The notes: a model not told the origin generated them from the sequence alone. 64,000 bases of DNA from an uncultured Flavobacteriales bacterium (GCA_943788725.1 CALSRJ010000002.1:1-64000), one strand, 5' to 3'; counted from the first letter of the stretch, positions 1 to 8,289 are shown. Made by a program: numbers and translations.

Positions 1-2
1 TT

Positions 3-2166
3 GCTCCTGGAGTGAATACTATGCGCTGGTCAGTGGCCAACGCAGGGTGCGATACAATCTTTGATGAGGTAAACGTCACCGTTAAGCCAATTCCTGTTGC
101 CCAGTATTTTGCGGACAACGGTTGTGTGGATGGTCCCATCACCTTTACGGATAACTCCTATGCACTGAATGGTAACATCATTTCATGGGATTGGGATGTA
201 GATGGGGATGGGTCGACAGATTACACCACCAATAGTTTCAATCATTCCTATGCTACAGCGGGTACTTACTTGGCTCGACTGATCGTCACTGCGAATGGTG
301 GGGTGTCAAGATACTTTGATCAAGCCAATCGTCGCTTCGCCGAACCCGCAAGTGAACTTTAGCTATGCGCCCGAATGCGAAGGCAACGCTATGTCTTTTA
401 CAGACCTCACTACCATTTCTTCTGGAAACCTAGATCAATGGCTCTGGCAATGGGGAGATGGAAGCAATCCAAGTGGAGCGCAGAGTCCAGCGCACGTATA
501 TCTTGCAGACGGTTGGTATATCGTCACTTTGACGGTAACCAGCGACTCAGGCTGTTCTATTTCCTATGCTGACAGCGTAGAGGTTTTCTCCATACCAGAT
601 GTAGACTTCCTTTCGCCTGAAGTATGCAGCAACGACACCGTATTCTACAACGATTCTTCGATCTCTACCCAAGGCATGATCAATTATTGGGAGTGGGATT
701 TCGGCGATGGATGGCCGGTAGATTACAACCAGCACACGGCGCACCTGTATGCTACGCACGGAACCTATAATATTCGATTAACCGTTGCTACCGATAAAGG
801 ATGTACGAACACTGTAGTGAAGCCTCAGCGTTCTTTCCCTGTCCCAGTTCCCGACTTCATTCAAGAAGGTCAATGCGAGCGACAGCGCGTGTTGTTCACA
901 GACGACTCTCAATTGGATCCGATGTTCGGATCTGTCATGACCTCATGGCATTGGGATTTCGGAGACAGCACAGATGCGACCAACGAACAAGTCGGTCACT
1001 TCTATCAGGACCCTGGTTACTATACGCTATCCTTGACGCCTTACACCAACTATGGATGTAACCGAACCGAAGGATTTGAAATCCTGATGCGTCCTAAACC
1101 AGAAGGAAAGATCTTGATCCTTGACGACAAGGTTTGTGCTGGGAATGAGATCCATTACCGAGATGAGACCTACTTCGATTATGAATTTGATTCGGTAGGG
1201 GTAGTATCCTGGAATTGGGTCTTTGGCGATGGCAATAGCTCTCTGAAGACAGATCCTTCTAACGCCTTTGTGAAGGGAGGAGACTACAATACGCTTCTCA
1301 TAGTGGAGACGGGATACGGATGTATCGACTCAACGTATCGTACAACGATCGTACATCACAATCCAGTCGCTGACTTCCGCATTGATTCTGCGGAAGGATG
1401 CTCTCCACATTGTGTCACCTTCATAGATGAGTCTAGGCTTGCCTCTGGTGAAGACTTGATGTACAAATGGGCCTTTGGTGACGATGAATACAATTTCGAG
1501 GACGTCAACCCGACCTACTGCTATCGCGTGGAGAATGGCATTGGCAAAGAAACTTTCAGGGTTCAACTGGACGTAACCAGTCCCTTTGGTTGTGTGGATT
1601 CCTTCTCACATCCTGAGCGCGTGGTCATTCATGCCAACCCGATCTCTGACTTTGAGTTGAGCGAGACATCCATCAGCTTGTTGGAGCCCGTTGTCTTCAT
1701 CGACAACTATTCCGTTGGCGCTGATTATTGGCTGTGGGATTTTGGAGATTCAACCACCAATACCTTCCCGAACCCGAATAAGCACGAATACGCCGAGCCG
1801 GGTCTTTATACGATCGGTTTAACCACTCGAACAGAGTATGGCTGCCTTGACTACCTAGAGAAGCGCCTCAACGTAGAGCGTCACCAAACCTTGTATATTC
1901 CTAAAAGCTTCACTCCAAATGGTGACGGTATAAACGACTTCTTCCAAATTGTAGGTGAGGACCTAGAATACGTCAAGGTGTTTGTCTATGACCGATGGGG
2001 AAAGGAAATTTTCCATGGAGAAGGCGAGGATGCAAAGTGGGATGGGAAAATCAAAGGGACTAACTTGCCGATTGGATCTTATGCCTTCTTAGTAGAATAC
2101 AAGCAAGTGAATCAAATCAAGCAACTGGTGCGCGGCAATGTGATCATTTCTAGAAACGATAAGTAA
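3..2166 (+). CDS. PKD-repeat secreted protein, T9SS type B (gliding motility-associated C-terminal domain); 5' partial, frameshifted
   Basis: The start lies before the window. The visible part is a series of PKD-type modules, each with the typical W-D-F-G-D-G or close variant and an xYxxxGxYxVxL strand (for example WDFGDG and HLYATHGTYN). The last ~90 residues are a CHU_C/gliding-motility-associated type B sorting domain: it begins IPKSFTPNGDGIND, continues with VYDRWGKEIF, and ends in a short basic tail. Such proteins are exported by Sec, cross the outer membrane through the type IX system and stay on or leave the cell surface. The reading frame changes from frame 3 to frame 1 at a run of four G at 300-303. 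Removing one G joins the two halves as ...TANGGCQDT..., which fits the repeat, so this is one gene with a sequencing error or a real frameshift. Confidence 0.88.
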
Positions 2167-2172
2167 GTAAAG

Positions 2173-2505
2173 ATGAAAGCTCTCTTCTCAAAGTACTCGG
2201 TCCTCTTCTTGATGGCTACCCTCTTTTCAATAGGTGCTGCAGCCCAGCAAGCAACGCCGGCAGATTCTGAACTGGGAAATGCTTACGACCTCTATGAGGT
2301 TACCCAAGAGTGGAAGGCTTGGTTCAAACAACCGACTCCAGCCAATGCGTTCATTGGGGAGTTCATGCAAGAATTTGACGTGCCACAAAGCGGTCAAGAC
2401 GGCCTCAGTCGAGTGGAGACTTGGTATTGGTGGGCTTCACGTCACCCCGTTCAGATAGGAGAATACATTGAGCGGCGCGATAGCCAACCGGAAGTGGCTG
2501 AATAG
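2173..2505 (+). CDS. small secreted protein of unknown function
   Basis: A 110-residue protein that starts 6 bases after the PKD gene, so probably in the same transcript. It has a signal peptide (basic MKALFSKY, a hydrophobic core, and cleavage after GAAAQ or close by). The mature part is about 85 residues, acidic, with a Trp-rich stretch (WKAWF, WYWWASRHP) and no Cys. I do not recognise a family. It could be a periplasmic partner of the upstream surface protein, but this rests only on position. Confidence 0.6.
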   Translation: MKALFSKYSVLFLMATLFSIGAAAQQATPADSELGNAYDLYEVTQEWKAWFKQPTPANAFIGEFMQEFDVPQSGQDGLSRVETWYWWASRHPVQIGEYIERRDSQPEVAE

Positions 2506-2520
2506 GCGAAGCGCTTCCGA

Positions 2521-4218
2521 CTAAAGATTCAAATCCTCTTTGATGCGTTCAATCGTAGCAAAGAGGATTTTTTGTTGTGCCTCCATGGTGAGAGATGCGT
2601 CCCAATCCTTTCGTACGCTGAAGTAGAACTTGATCTTCGGCTCTGTGCCCGAAGGCCGTGCTGAAATCTTGCTACCCGAACGGGTGATGAATTGCAAGAC
2701 ATTGCTGGAAGGAAGATCGATGGGGTGCGTGTGATCTGTTGCTAGGTCCTTGCTCTCTCCGGTGAGGATGTCATCTACGCGGACTACAACGTCTCCACCG
2801 AGGGTTGCAGGTGGTTGAGCGCGGAGCTGTGACATCATCGCTTTGATTTCCTCACTGCCTTCCTTTCCTTTCTTGGTGAGGCTGATCAATTCTTCCTGAT
2901 AGATGCCGTGCTTCTTGTAGATCGCCGCTAAGGCTTCTTCGGCATTCGAACCTTTGGCCAATGTTTCGCCGATCCAGTCGCAGAAGAGCAGGGCAGAGGT
3001 GAGGGCATCTTTATCCCGCACAAAGTCGCCGACCATGTAGCCGTAACTTTCTTCGCCACCTCCGATGAAGCGCTTCTGTCCCTCGTTTTCTCGGATCAAA
3101 CTGGCGATGTGCTTGAATCCCGTCAGACAAACTTCAGATTCCACACCATAGCCACGGGCGACGTCTCCAAACAGTTCACTGCTCACAATGGTGTAGGCAA
3201 TAAAGTCATCATCGGATAAGTCTGTGTTGCGCAGCAAGTAGTCGGTGAGGAGCACGCCCGTTTGATTTCCGTTGAGCAATACCATTTCACCTTGAGCATT
3301 GCGCACAGCCACACCGATGCGGTCGCTGTCTGGATCGGTTCCGATGACCAGGTCTGCACCTTCCTTTTCAGCCAGTTGTAAGGCCATATCTAGCGCTTCA
3401 CGCTCTTCTGGGTTAGGACTCTTCACCGTAGGGAAATTACCGTCAGGAACGGCTTGTTCTTCTACAATGGACACATGTTCATATCCAGCGCGCTTGAGCA
3501 GCTCAGGCAGCAAGGTGATCGAGGTTCCGTGGAGGGAGGTGAAGACCACCTTTAGGGCGGCGTTGGTCGTGGTTGTTTTTCGCTGTGCTAGTGAAGCCGT
3601 TAGAAAAGCCTCATCCATTTCTACTCCGAGCGTTTCGATCAAGGCTTCATTCGGTGTGAACGGAATGGTTGAAGGGTCGTCTACTTTGCGCACTTCTTCG
3701 ATGATTCCTTTGTCGTGTGGGGCTACAATCTGGGCTCCATCGTTCCAATAGACCTTGTAGCCATTGTATTCCGGCGGATTGTGAGATGCGGTGATGACGA
3801 TGCCGCTGTGGCAACCGAGTTCGCGCACGGCGAAAGAAAGCTGTGGGGTGGGTCTCAGGTCTTCGAAGAGGTAGGCTTTGATGCCATTGGCCGAGAGTAT
3901 TTCGGCCACCATGCGGGCAAATGATTTTGAGTTGTTTCGGCAATCATGTGCAATGGCCACTTTGAGGGGGGCGTTCGGGAAGGAAAGTTTCAAATAGTTG
4001 GCAAGTCCCTGGGTGGCAGTGCCGAAGGTGTATTTATTGACACGGTTAGAGCCGACGCCCATTACACCGCGCATTCCGCCAGTACCGAATTCAAGGTCTT
4101 TGTAGAAGGCATCCTCGAGTACCGCCTCGTTTCCGTCGATCAATGAACGGATACCCGATTTGAACGTTTCGTCCAGATCTAATGCTAGCCACTTTTCTGC
4201 CTTTTCCCTCGCTGTCAT
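2521..4218 (-). CDS. phospho-sugar mutase (phosphoglucomutase/phosphomannomutase family)
   Basis: Alpha-D-phosphohexomutase that moves phosphate between C1 and C6 of hexose phosphates in the cytoplasm. All four family motifs are present in order: TASHNP with the phosphoserine near residue 145, metal-binding DPDSDR, sugar-binding GGGEESYG, and the C-terminal phosphate-binding RPSGTEPK. The length of 565 residues fits the long PGM2/PgcA-like subgroup rather than the ~450-residue ManB type. The frame stays open for 12 further codons, but a TATTTTTG promoter box lies inside that stretch, so the internal ATG at 4216-4218 (MTAREKAEKW) is the likely start. It is convergent with the small secreted protein gene and ends 15 bases from it. 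Confidence 0.93.
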   Translation of the reverse strand: MTAREKAEKWLALDLDETFKSGIRSLIDGNEAVLEDAFYKDLEFGTGGMRGVMGVGSNRVNKYTFGTATQGLANYLKLSFPNAPLKVAIAHDCRNNSKSFARMVAEILSANGIKAYLFEDLRPTPQLSFAVRELGCHSGIVITASHNPPEYNGYKVYWNDGAQIVAPHDKGIIEEVRKVDDPSTIPFTPNEALIETLGVEMDEAFLTASLAQRKTTTTNAALKVVFTSLHGTSITLLPELLKRAGYEHVSIVEEQAVPDGNFPTVKSPNPEEREALDMALQLAEKEGADLVIGTDPDSDRIGVAVRNAQGEMVLLNGNQTGVLLTDYLLRNTDLSDDDFIAYTIVSSELFGDVARGYGVESEVCLTGFKHIASLIRENEGQKRFIGGGEESYGYMVGDFVRDKDALTSALLFCDWIGETLAKGSNAEEALAAIYKKHGIYQEELISLTKKGKEGSEEIKAMMSQLRAQPPATLGGDVVVRVDDILTGESKDLATDHTHPIDLPSSNVLQFITRSGSKISARPSGTEPKIKFYFSVRKDWDASLTMEAQQKILFATIERIKEDLNL

Positions 4219-4236
4219 CCTCTTGTCATTTGGCGG

Positions 4237-4244
4237 CAAAAATA
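4237..4244 (-). promoter_or_regulatory. Bacteroidota -7 promoter box (TATTTTTG) for the phosphohexomutase gene
   Basis: Exact TAnnTTTG match. The expected transcript start is about 4 bases further on, giving a ~15-base leader before the ATG at 4218. No clear TTG -33 box is seen. Confidence 0.55.
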
Positions 4245-4343
4245 AGGGCTTCAAGTCTTATGCTCTCAGGGTTCATAAGATTCTATAGGCTAGCCAAAAA
4301 AAACAAAGCAACGCGTTGACCGATGCTTTGCATGTCGATTGAC

Positions 4344-4351
4344 TAAATTTG
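4344..4351 (+). promoter_or_regulatory. Bacteroidota -7 promoter box (TAAATTTG)
   Basis: Exact TAnnTTTG match 17 bases before the ATG of the coiled-coil lipoprotein gene at 4369. A TTTG 13 bases upstream is too close to be a standard -33 box. Confidence 0.55.
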
Positions 4352-4368
4352 TTTGAAACAAAGAGACA

Positions 4369-5226
4369 ATGCGCAGCATATATTATTTCATTTTACCGAT
4401 CATGATTTTCATCGCTGCTTGCGGTAATCCGGAGGCTGAAAAGGCGAAGCAAAAAGCCAAAGAAGATTCATTGCTTCAAGCGCAACAGGACTCGCTGTTG
4501 GATGTATTTCGCGGTGAGTTAGAAACGATTTCTTCTAAGGTCAATGAAGTGTCCGTTAGAAATGGCGTGCTGAAATTTGATTCAACTGAAGGCGTAGTCT
4601 TGAGTAAGGAGGTCATCATGAAGCAGGTAGAATCGCTCGATCAGTTGCTCGCCAACAACCAGGATCAGCTGAACGATTTGTACAAGCGTATGAAGCAGAG
4701 CAAGGTCAAGAATGACGAGCTGGAAGGTTTGGTCAAGAATATGCAATCGCGCTTGGCAGAACGAGAAGAGCAAATCGACCAATTGATGGCGATGCTGTCT
4801 GACAAGGACATCCTGATCGAGAACATCAAGATGGCGGTGGACAGTTTCCGAAGAACGAATATTACGCTAACCGAGGACCTCATCCAAATGGACGAGGAGA
4901 TGCATTTGGTGTATTACGTAGTAGGAGATAACAAAGACTTGAAAGAGAAAGGGATCATTACCAAGGAAGGCGGAATTCTTGGCATCGGCGGCACCAAGAA
5001 ATTGGATGCCTCACAGCTTGATGCGGCCTTGTTTACAGTAGTAGATCAACGTGAGTTACAAGATATCCCTGTCTACTCTAAAAAAGCCAAGGTGATCACC
5101 AATCACCCCGAGTCTTCGTTCGAATGGGTCATGGACAGCGAAGACCAGGTAGAGAGCCTCAGCATCAAGGATCGGAAGCGCTTTTGGAGTGTTTCGGACT
5201 ATTTGGTTATTGAGGTTTCTAATTAG
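4369..5226 (+). CDS. coiled-coil lipoprotein, unknown function
   Basis: A 285-residue protein with a lipoprotein signal (MRSIYYFILPIMIFIAAC; lipid-modified Cys at 18). After the Cys comes a charged Lys/Glu-rich linker, then a long heptad-like helix from about residue 45 to 165 (LEGLVKNMQSRLAER and similar), and a C-terminal globular part of ~110 residues with V-Y-Y-V-V-G-D-N and an SSFEWVMD segment. This coiled-coil plus small-domain layout is common in uncharacterised Bacteroidota lipoproteins. It has its own promoter and no operon partner. The 3' side is a repeat-rich intergenic region, not a gene. Confidence 0.75.
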   Translation: MRSIYYFILPIMIFIAACGNPEAEKAKQKAKEDSLLQAQQDSLLDVFRGELETISSKVNEVSVRNGVLKFDSTEGVVLSKEVIMKQVESLDQLLANNQDQLNDLYKRMKQSKVKNDELEGLVKNMQSRLAEREEQIDQLMAMLSDKDILIENIKMAVDSFRRTNITLTEDLIQMDEEMHLVYYVVGDNKDLKEKGIITKEGGILGIGGTKKLDASQLDAALFTVVDQRELQDIPVYSKKAKVITNHPESSFEWVMDSEDQVESLSIKDRKRFWSVSDYLVIEVSN

Positions 5227-5238
5227 GGAGAGGGGTAG

Positions 5239-5315
5239 AGTGAAGAGCGAATAGCTAAAAGCTAAAAGTGAAAAGTGAAAAGTGAAGAGTGAAGAGTGAA
5301 GAGTGAAGAGTGAAT
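5239..5315 (+). repeat. heptameric tandem array, 11 units (AGYKAAN-type)
   Basis: Eleven consecutive 7-bp units in one register: AGTGAAG, AGCGAAT, AGCTAAA x2, AGTGAAA x2, AGTGAAG x4, AGTGAAT. The gradual change along the array suggests growth by slippage with later mutation. No open frame of interest uses it. Confidence 0.9.
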
Positions 5316-5512
5316 GTGGGGTAGGGCTGTTTTGAACGGGGCTAGGAACTAGGCGCTAGGAGCTAGGGTGGTTGGTGCAGAAAGACTGGAGAAGAAAGAT
5401 TAGAGGGGAATTTCCCGATTTGAGGATCCTCAATTGTAACTGCAACCTCAATTGCAATCTCGGTTTGCCAGAAACTTCTTCCATTGGAATTACTTGGGGT
5501 GACCCAAGCAGA
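5316..5512. other. intergenic DNA with short repeats and palindromes, no gene
   Basis: Apart from the NNCTAGG array, this holds the palindrome GAGGATCCTC at 5422-5431, two imperfect copies of CCTCAATTGYAA between 5428 and 5458, and a perfect hairpin CTTGGG-GTGA-CCCAAG at 5493-5508. Open frames here are short and have no protein-like composition. Confidence 0.6.
5340..5367 (+). repeat. heptameric tandem array, 4 units (NNCTAGG)
   Basis: Units GGCTAGG, AACTAGG, CGCTAGG, AGCTAGG. Two further units of the same kind, on the opposite strand, occur at 6984-6997 on the far side of the IS110 gene. Confidence 0.85.
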
Positions 5513-5540
5513 AGCCAAAAGCCAACAGCTAATAGCTTTT
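5513..5540 (+). repeat. heptameric tandem array, 4 units (AGCYAAN)
   Basis: Units AGCCAAA, AGCCAAC, AGCTAAT, AGCTTTT, immediately before the presumed IS110 right end. The consensus overlaps that of the array at 5239-5315. Confidence 0.75.
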
Positions 5541-5558
5541 CCCCTGTCAGTTCGATTT

Positions 5559-6572
5559 CTATGACACTAGCAAAGTATTTTTTTCTCTGATTTGGTAGGG
5601 TCTATCCTCACGGATTACGGCCATGATTCTGTGTATGATTTTGTTTCTCAACGCGTTAATAACGGCCATTTTATTCTTTCCTTCTTCCACTTTTCTTCGG
5701 TAGTATTCTCCCAACTCTCCTTTCATTTGTGTGACTCTGAGTGCAGCAAGGTGAAGGATACGTTTAAGTGTTTTGTCGGCAAAGCTCGATACCCTTGTTC
5801 GACCTCGAACGGAAGTACCTGATGTATGCTGGAATGGTGCCACACCGGCAAAACAGGCTAACTTTCTTGGGTCATCAAAGTTTTTGAACTCATTGGTTTT
5901 AACCAATAGATACCAACTAAGGATTTTACCTACCCCAGGGATGCTCATTAAGAGTTTGACCTTGTGTTTGAGGTCTTGATCTTCAGCGATAAGATTTTCG
6001 ATTTGAAGTTCAACCATTTGAAGCCGTTTCCTCAATGCAAGAACTGACTTTTTACTATCTGCTATAATGAAGGATCTTACCCTGCCCTTACTCACCTGAC
6101 CCATCTCTTCTATGGTTGCTGACTCGGCTTTGATAAGCTTTTGGAGCTTATTTCTTCGAGCAAGTAGAAGAGATAGTTCTTCAATGACTTCGCGTGGCTT
6201 TTGATAAAGCGATAGCTCATCAAGGTTCTTTTTCAAAAAGCGAGCAATACGCTGACTATCGACAAGGTCAGATTTACCGCGAACCAGTCCTTGACTTTTA
6301 CTCAAGTGAAGCGGAGAGAGTAGGTGTAACTTCAATTCACCGCAGCTAAACGCGCGTAATGCAGGCCAACTGTAACGGCCTGTATTCTCAATGCCTAGGT
6401 AGATAGAAGCGTCCTTGACCTTAAAGCGACGTTTTACAGCCTTCAAGTAAGAAGAGAGGGCAGCTACAGTGTTTTCTACACACTGGTGCTCAACTTGATC
6501 ATTCAAAAGGAGCGTAAAATCAATGGTAAGTTTACTTACATCAGCACCAATGAAAATCTTGTCTTCATGCAT
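5559..6572 (-). CDS. IS110 family transposase (DEDD recombinase)
   Basis: A 337-residue protein, full length for the family. The N-terminal RuvC-like DEDD domain shows GADVSK (Asp11), GIENTGRY (Glu62) and KSDLVDSQ (Asp102, Asp105). A helical linker runs from ~115 to 205. The C-terminal Tnp domain has the IPGVGK helix-hairpin-helix, then FAGVAP and the SG-S-RGR segment with the expected catalytic Ser near 251. The ATG at 6572 (MHEDKIF) is chosen over an upstream in-frame ATG at 6611 because homologues begin just before the first Asp. These enzymes use a bridge RNA encoded in the element to pair donor and target DNA. No frameshift or stop is seen, so the gene looks intact. Confidence 0.92.
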   Translation of the reverse strand: MHEDKIFIGADVSKLTIDFTLLLNDQVEHQCVENTVAALSSYLKAVKRRFKVKDASIYLGIENTGRYSWPALRAFSCGELKLHLLSPLHLSKSQGLVRGKSDLVDSQRIARFLKKNLDELSLYQKPREVIEELSLLLARRNKLQKLIKAESATIEEMGQVSKGRVRSFIIADSKKSVLALRKRLQMVELQIENLIAEDQDLKHKVKLLMSIPGVGKILSWYLLVKTNEFKNFDDPRKLACFAGVAPFQHTSGTSVRGRTRVSSFADKTLKRILHLAALRVTQMKGELGEYYRRKVEEGKNKMAVINALRNKIIHRIMAVIREDRPYQIREKNTLLVS

Positions 6573-6760
6573 AATTTTGTGTGTTAAGTTTACGAATGGT
6601 TGGAACATCATGCTTACTTCAACTCCTTGATAATAGGGCTCTATCCCTAAATTTCTATTCGAAGACTCATGATGAATGGGAAGAGGTCCAAATCGAACTA
6701 TAGTTCTGAACTAGAGTGACCCTGGTTCACCTCTTCCTTTTCCAACCGTTTTATTCAAAC
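6573..6760 (-). ncRNA. candidate bridge RNA region of the IS110 element (left end)
   Basis: Non-coding DNA directly upstream of the transposase, where IS110-group elements encode their bridge RNA. Read on the minus strand, it folds into a large stem-loop closed by a perfect 9-bp stem (GGAAGAGGT at 6729-6737 with ACCTCTTCC at 6679-6687). Inside are two smaller pairings, around the palindrome GAACTATAGTTC and a GTGA/TCAC stem. A second hairpin, TAGGG-ATAGAG-CCCTA, lies at 6634-6649. The big loop contains a 10-nt sequence complementary to the right end of the element. Size and position fit a ~170-nt bridge RNA; the exact ends are not determined. Confidence 0.45.
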
Positions 6761-6783
6761 TAATTTCAGAAAACAAGTCTAAA

Positions 6784-6809
6784 GGAGTGGCCACGCTGCA
6801 GGCGTGGAT
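6784..6809. repeat. REP-like palindrome beside the IS110 element
   Basis: GGAGTGG followed by the perfect hairpin CCACGC-TGCAG-GCGTGG (6791-6807). The leading GGAGTGGC is also found, on the other strand, in the intergenic repeat at 12620-12709. Confidence 0.6.
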
Positions 6810-6827
6810 GTATCGAGAACAACTTCA

Positions 6828-6867
6828 ATGAGCTCATGTGCTAATGAGCTAATGGACCAATGAACTA
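6828..6867 (+). repeat. octameric tandem array, 5 units (ATGAGCTA-type)
   Basis: Units ATGAGCTC, ATGTGCTA, ATGAGCTA, ATGGACCA, ATGAACTA in one register. The core AGCTA is shared with the heptamer arrays on the other side of the transposon. Confidence 0.7.
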
Positions 6868-7005
6868 CTCCTCATACCCCAGCCACAAGCCTTCTCGATA
6901 CGATCGCGCAAGGTTTATTCTAGCGAGTTTATGTCGTCTGCGATCACTCGAAGTGACAACTTTAGGTAGTCACCCCTATCCCCCATCCTAGCCCCTAGCT
7001 CCTTC
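6868..7005. other. intergenic DNA between the transposon and rarA
   Basis: No gene. It contains TCTCGATACGATCGCGC and CACTCGAAGTGAC, short palindromic blocks of a kind often scattered in Flavobacteriia intergenic DNA, and two minus-strand NNCTAGG heptamers at 6984-6997. No terminator with a U-run is seen for the minus-strand rarA gene. Confidence 0.5.
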
Positions 7006-8289
7006 TCAATAACGATACTTCTTCCACCTCGCCTTTAAAAACTCCCTCACCCCTTTCTCTCTGGCGTTGTCTGCTGGCTCATAGAACTTCGCCCCCTTGA
7101 TCTCGTCTGGGAGGAACTCGTGGTCGACGAAATTTCCGCCGTAGCTGTGGGCGTACTTGTAGTCTTCCCCATAGCCCAGTTCTTGCATCAACTTGGTGGG
7201 GGCATTTCGAATCGGTAACGGAACGGAGAGGTCTCCGGTCTCCCTTACCTTGGCTTGGGCCTCATTGATCGCTTTGTAGGTAGAATTGCTCTTCGGTGAG
7301 GTGGCTAAATACACGGTGGTTTGCGACAACACGATGCGACATTCAGGATAACCAATAGCGTGCACGGCTTGGTAGCAATTGTTCGCCATGACCAAGGCCG
7401 TTGGATTGGCAAGCCCGATGTCTTCGCTTGCCAAAATGAGCAATCGGCGCGCGATGAACATGGGATCTTCGCCGCCTTCGATCATGCGCGCTAGCCAATA
7501 CACCGAAGCGTTCGGGTCGCTGCCGCGGATACTCTTGATATAGGCAGATATGATGTCGTAATGCTGCTCACCGGTCTTATCGTAGCGCGCCATCTTTTGC
7601 TTTACTACGCGCTTGACAAAATCGTCCGTAATGGGCTTTTGATCCGCAATGGCCGACTGTGCCACCAGCTCTAACGTATTGAGCAACTTCCTTCCGTCTC
7701 CCCCGCTCAGCTGAAACAAGGCCTTCTTCTCTTCGATCTGCAGGTTTTGTTCCTTGAGCCATTCGTCTTGCTCCAAAGCGCGTAGAAGAATGCGCTCCAA
7801 TTCGTCTACGCCAAATCCTTCCAACACATACACTTGGCAGCGCGACAAAAGCGCAGGGATGACCTCAAAGGATGGATTCTCGGTTGTGGCTCCTATCAAG
7901 GTGACTACCCCCTTCTCTACCGCACCCAACAAACTGTCTTGCTGACTCTTGCTGAACCGGTGGATCTCATCGATGAAAAGGATGGGCTTCTTGGTACTCA
8001 GCAGGTCCTTCTTAGACGCTTGTTCGATGACCGCCCGCACATCTTTCACTCCGCTGTTGATTGCGCTGAGGGAAAACATGGGTCGATCTAACTCATCCGC
8101 AAGGATCTGCGCCAACGTTGTTTTTCCAACGCCCGGAGGACCCCAAAAAATAATAGAAGGCAAGCTCCCGGCCTTGATCGAAAGCCGGATCGGACCATCA
8201 GGACCTACGATGGCCTCCTGACCGATGTATTGGTCCAAAGTTTTGGGTCGCAGGCGCTCTGCTAACGGGGTGTCATTTACTTCGCTCAT
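7006..8289 (-). CDS. rarA: replication-associated recombination protein A, AAA+ ATPase
   Basis: RarA/MgsA/WRNIP1 family ATPase that acts at stalled replication forks. Its 427 residues match the family length. Walker A is GPPGVGKTT at about 50-58, Walker B is LFIDEIHRF near 104-112, sensor 1 is GATTENPSF, and an arginine finger SRCQ follows. The C-terminal half holds the tetramerisation domain with GSDPNASVYWLARM and the conserved ASEDIGLANP stretch. A TATGTTTG promoter box sits 10 bases before the ATG. It is transcribed alone, away from the lipoprotein gene upstream. Confidence 0.95.
   Translation of the reverse strand: MSEVNDTPLAERLRPKTLDQYIGQEAIVGPDGPIRLSIKAGSLPSIIFWGPPGVGKTTLAQILADELDRPMFSLSAINSGVKDVRAVIEQASKKDLLSTKKPILFIDEIHRFSKSQQDSLLGAVEKGVVTLIGATTENPSFEVIPALLSRCQVYVLEGFGVDELERILLRALEQDEWLKEQNLQIEEKKALFQLSGGDGRKLLNTLELVAQSAIADQKPITDDFVKRVVKQKMARYDKTGEQHYDIISAYIKSIRGSDPNASVYWLARMIEGGEDPMFIARRLLILASEDIGLANPTALVMANNCYQAVHAIGYPECRIVLSQTTVYLATSPKSNSTYKAINEAQAKVRETGDLSVPLPIRNAPTKLMQELGYGEDYKYAHSYGGNFVDHEFLPDEIKGAKFYEPADNAREKGVREFLKARWKKYRY

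Larger units (their letters stand above)
5540..6770 (-). mobile_element. IS110-family insertion sequence (ends approximate)
   Basis: One DEDD transposase gene with almost no non-coding DNA after its stop codon, and about 165-200 bases of structured non-coding DNA before its start. This asymmetry is the layout of the IS110 group (long left end, short right end) rather than IS1111. A perfect 10-bp inverted match links 5549-5558 with 6690-6699. IS110 elements make no target duplication and lack classical terminal repeats, so exact ends cannot be read here. REP-like palindromes sit just outside on the 6790 side, and IS110 elements are known to target such repeats. Confidence 0.7.

Noticed and set aside
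12-2166. Two separate PKD proteins (12-362 and 295-2166)
   Set aside because: The two frames overlap and continue the same repeat; a one-base change at a G run joins them, so they are one gene.
5239-5540. CRISPR-like array
   Set aside because: Repeats are 7-8 bp with no spacers and no cas genes nearby.
5372-5590. Small gene upstream of the IS110 right end
   Set aside because: The 72-residue frame runs through repeats and the transposon end and has no protein-like signature.
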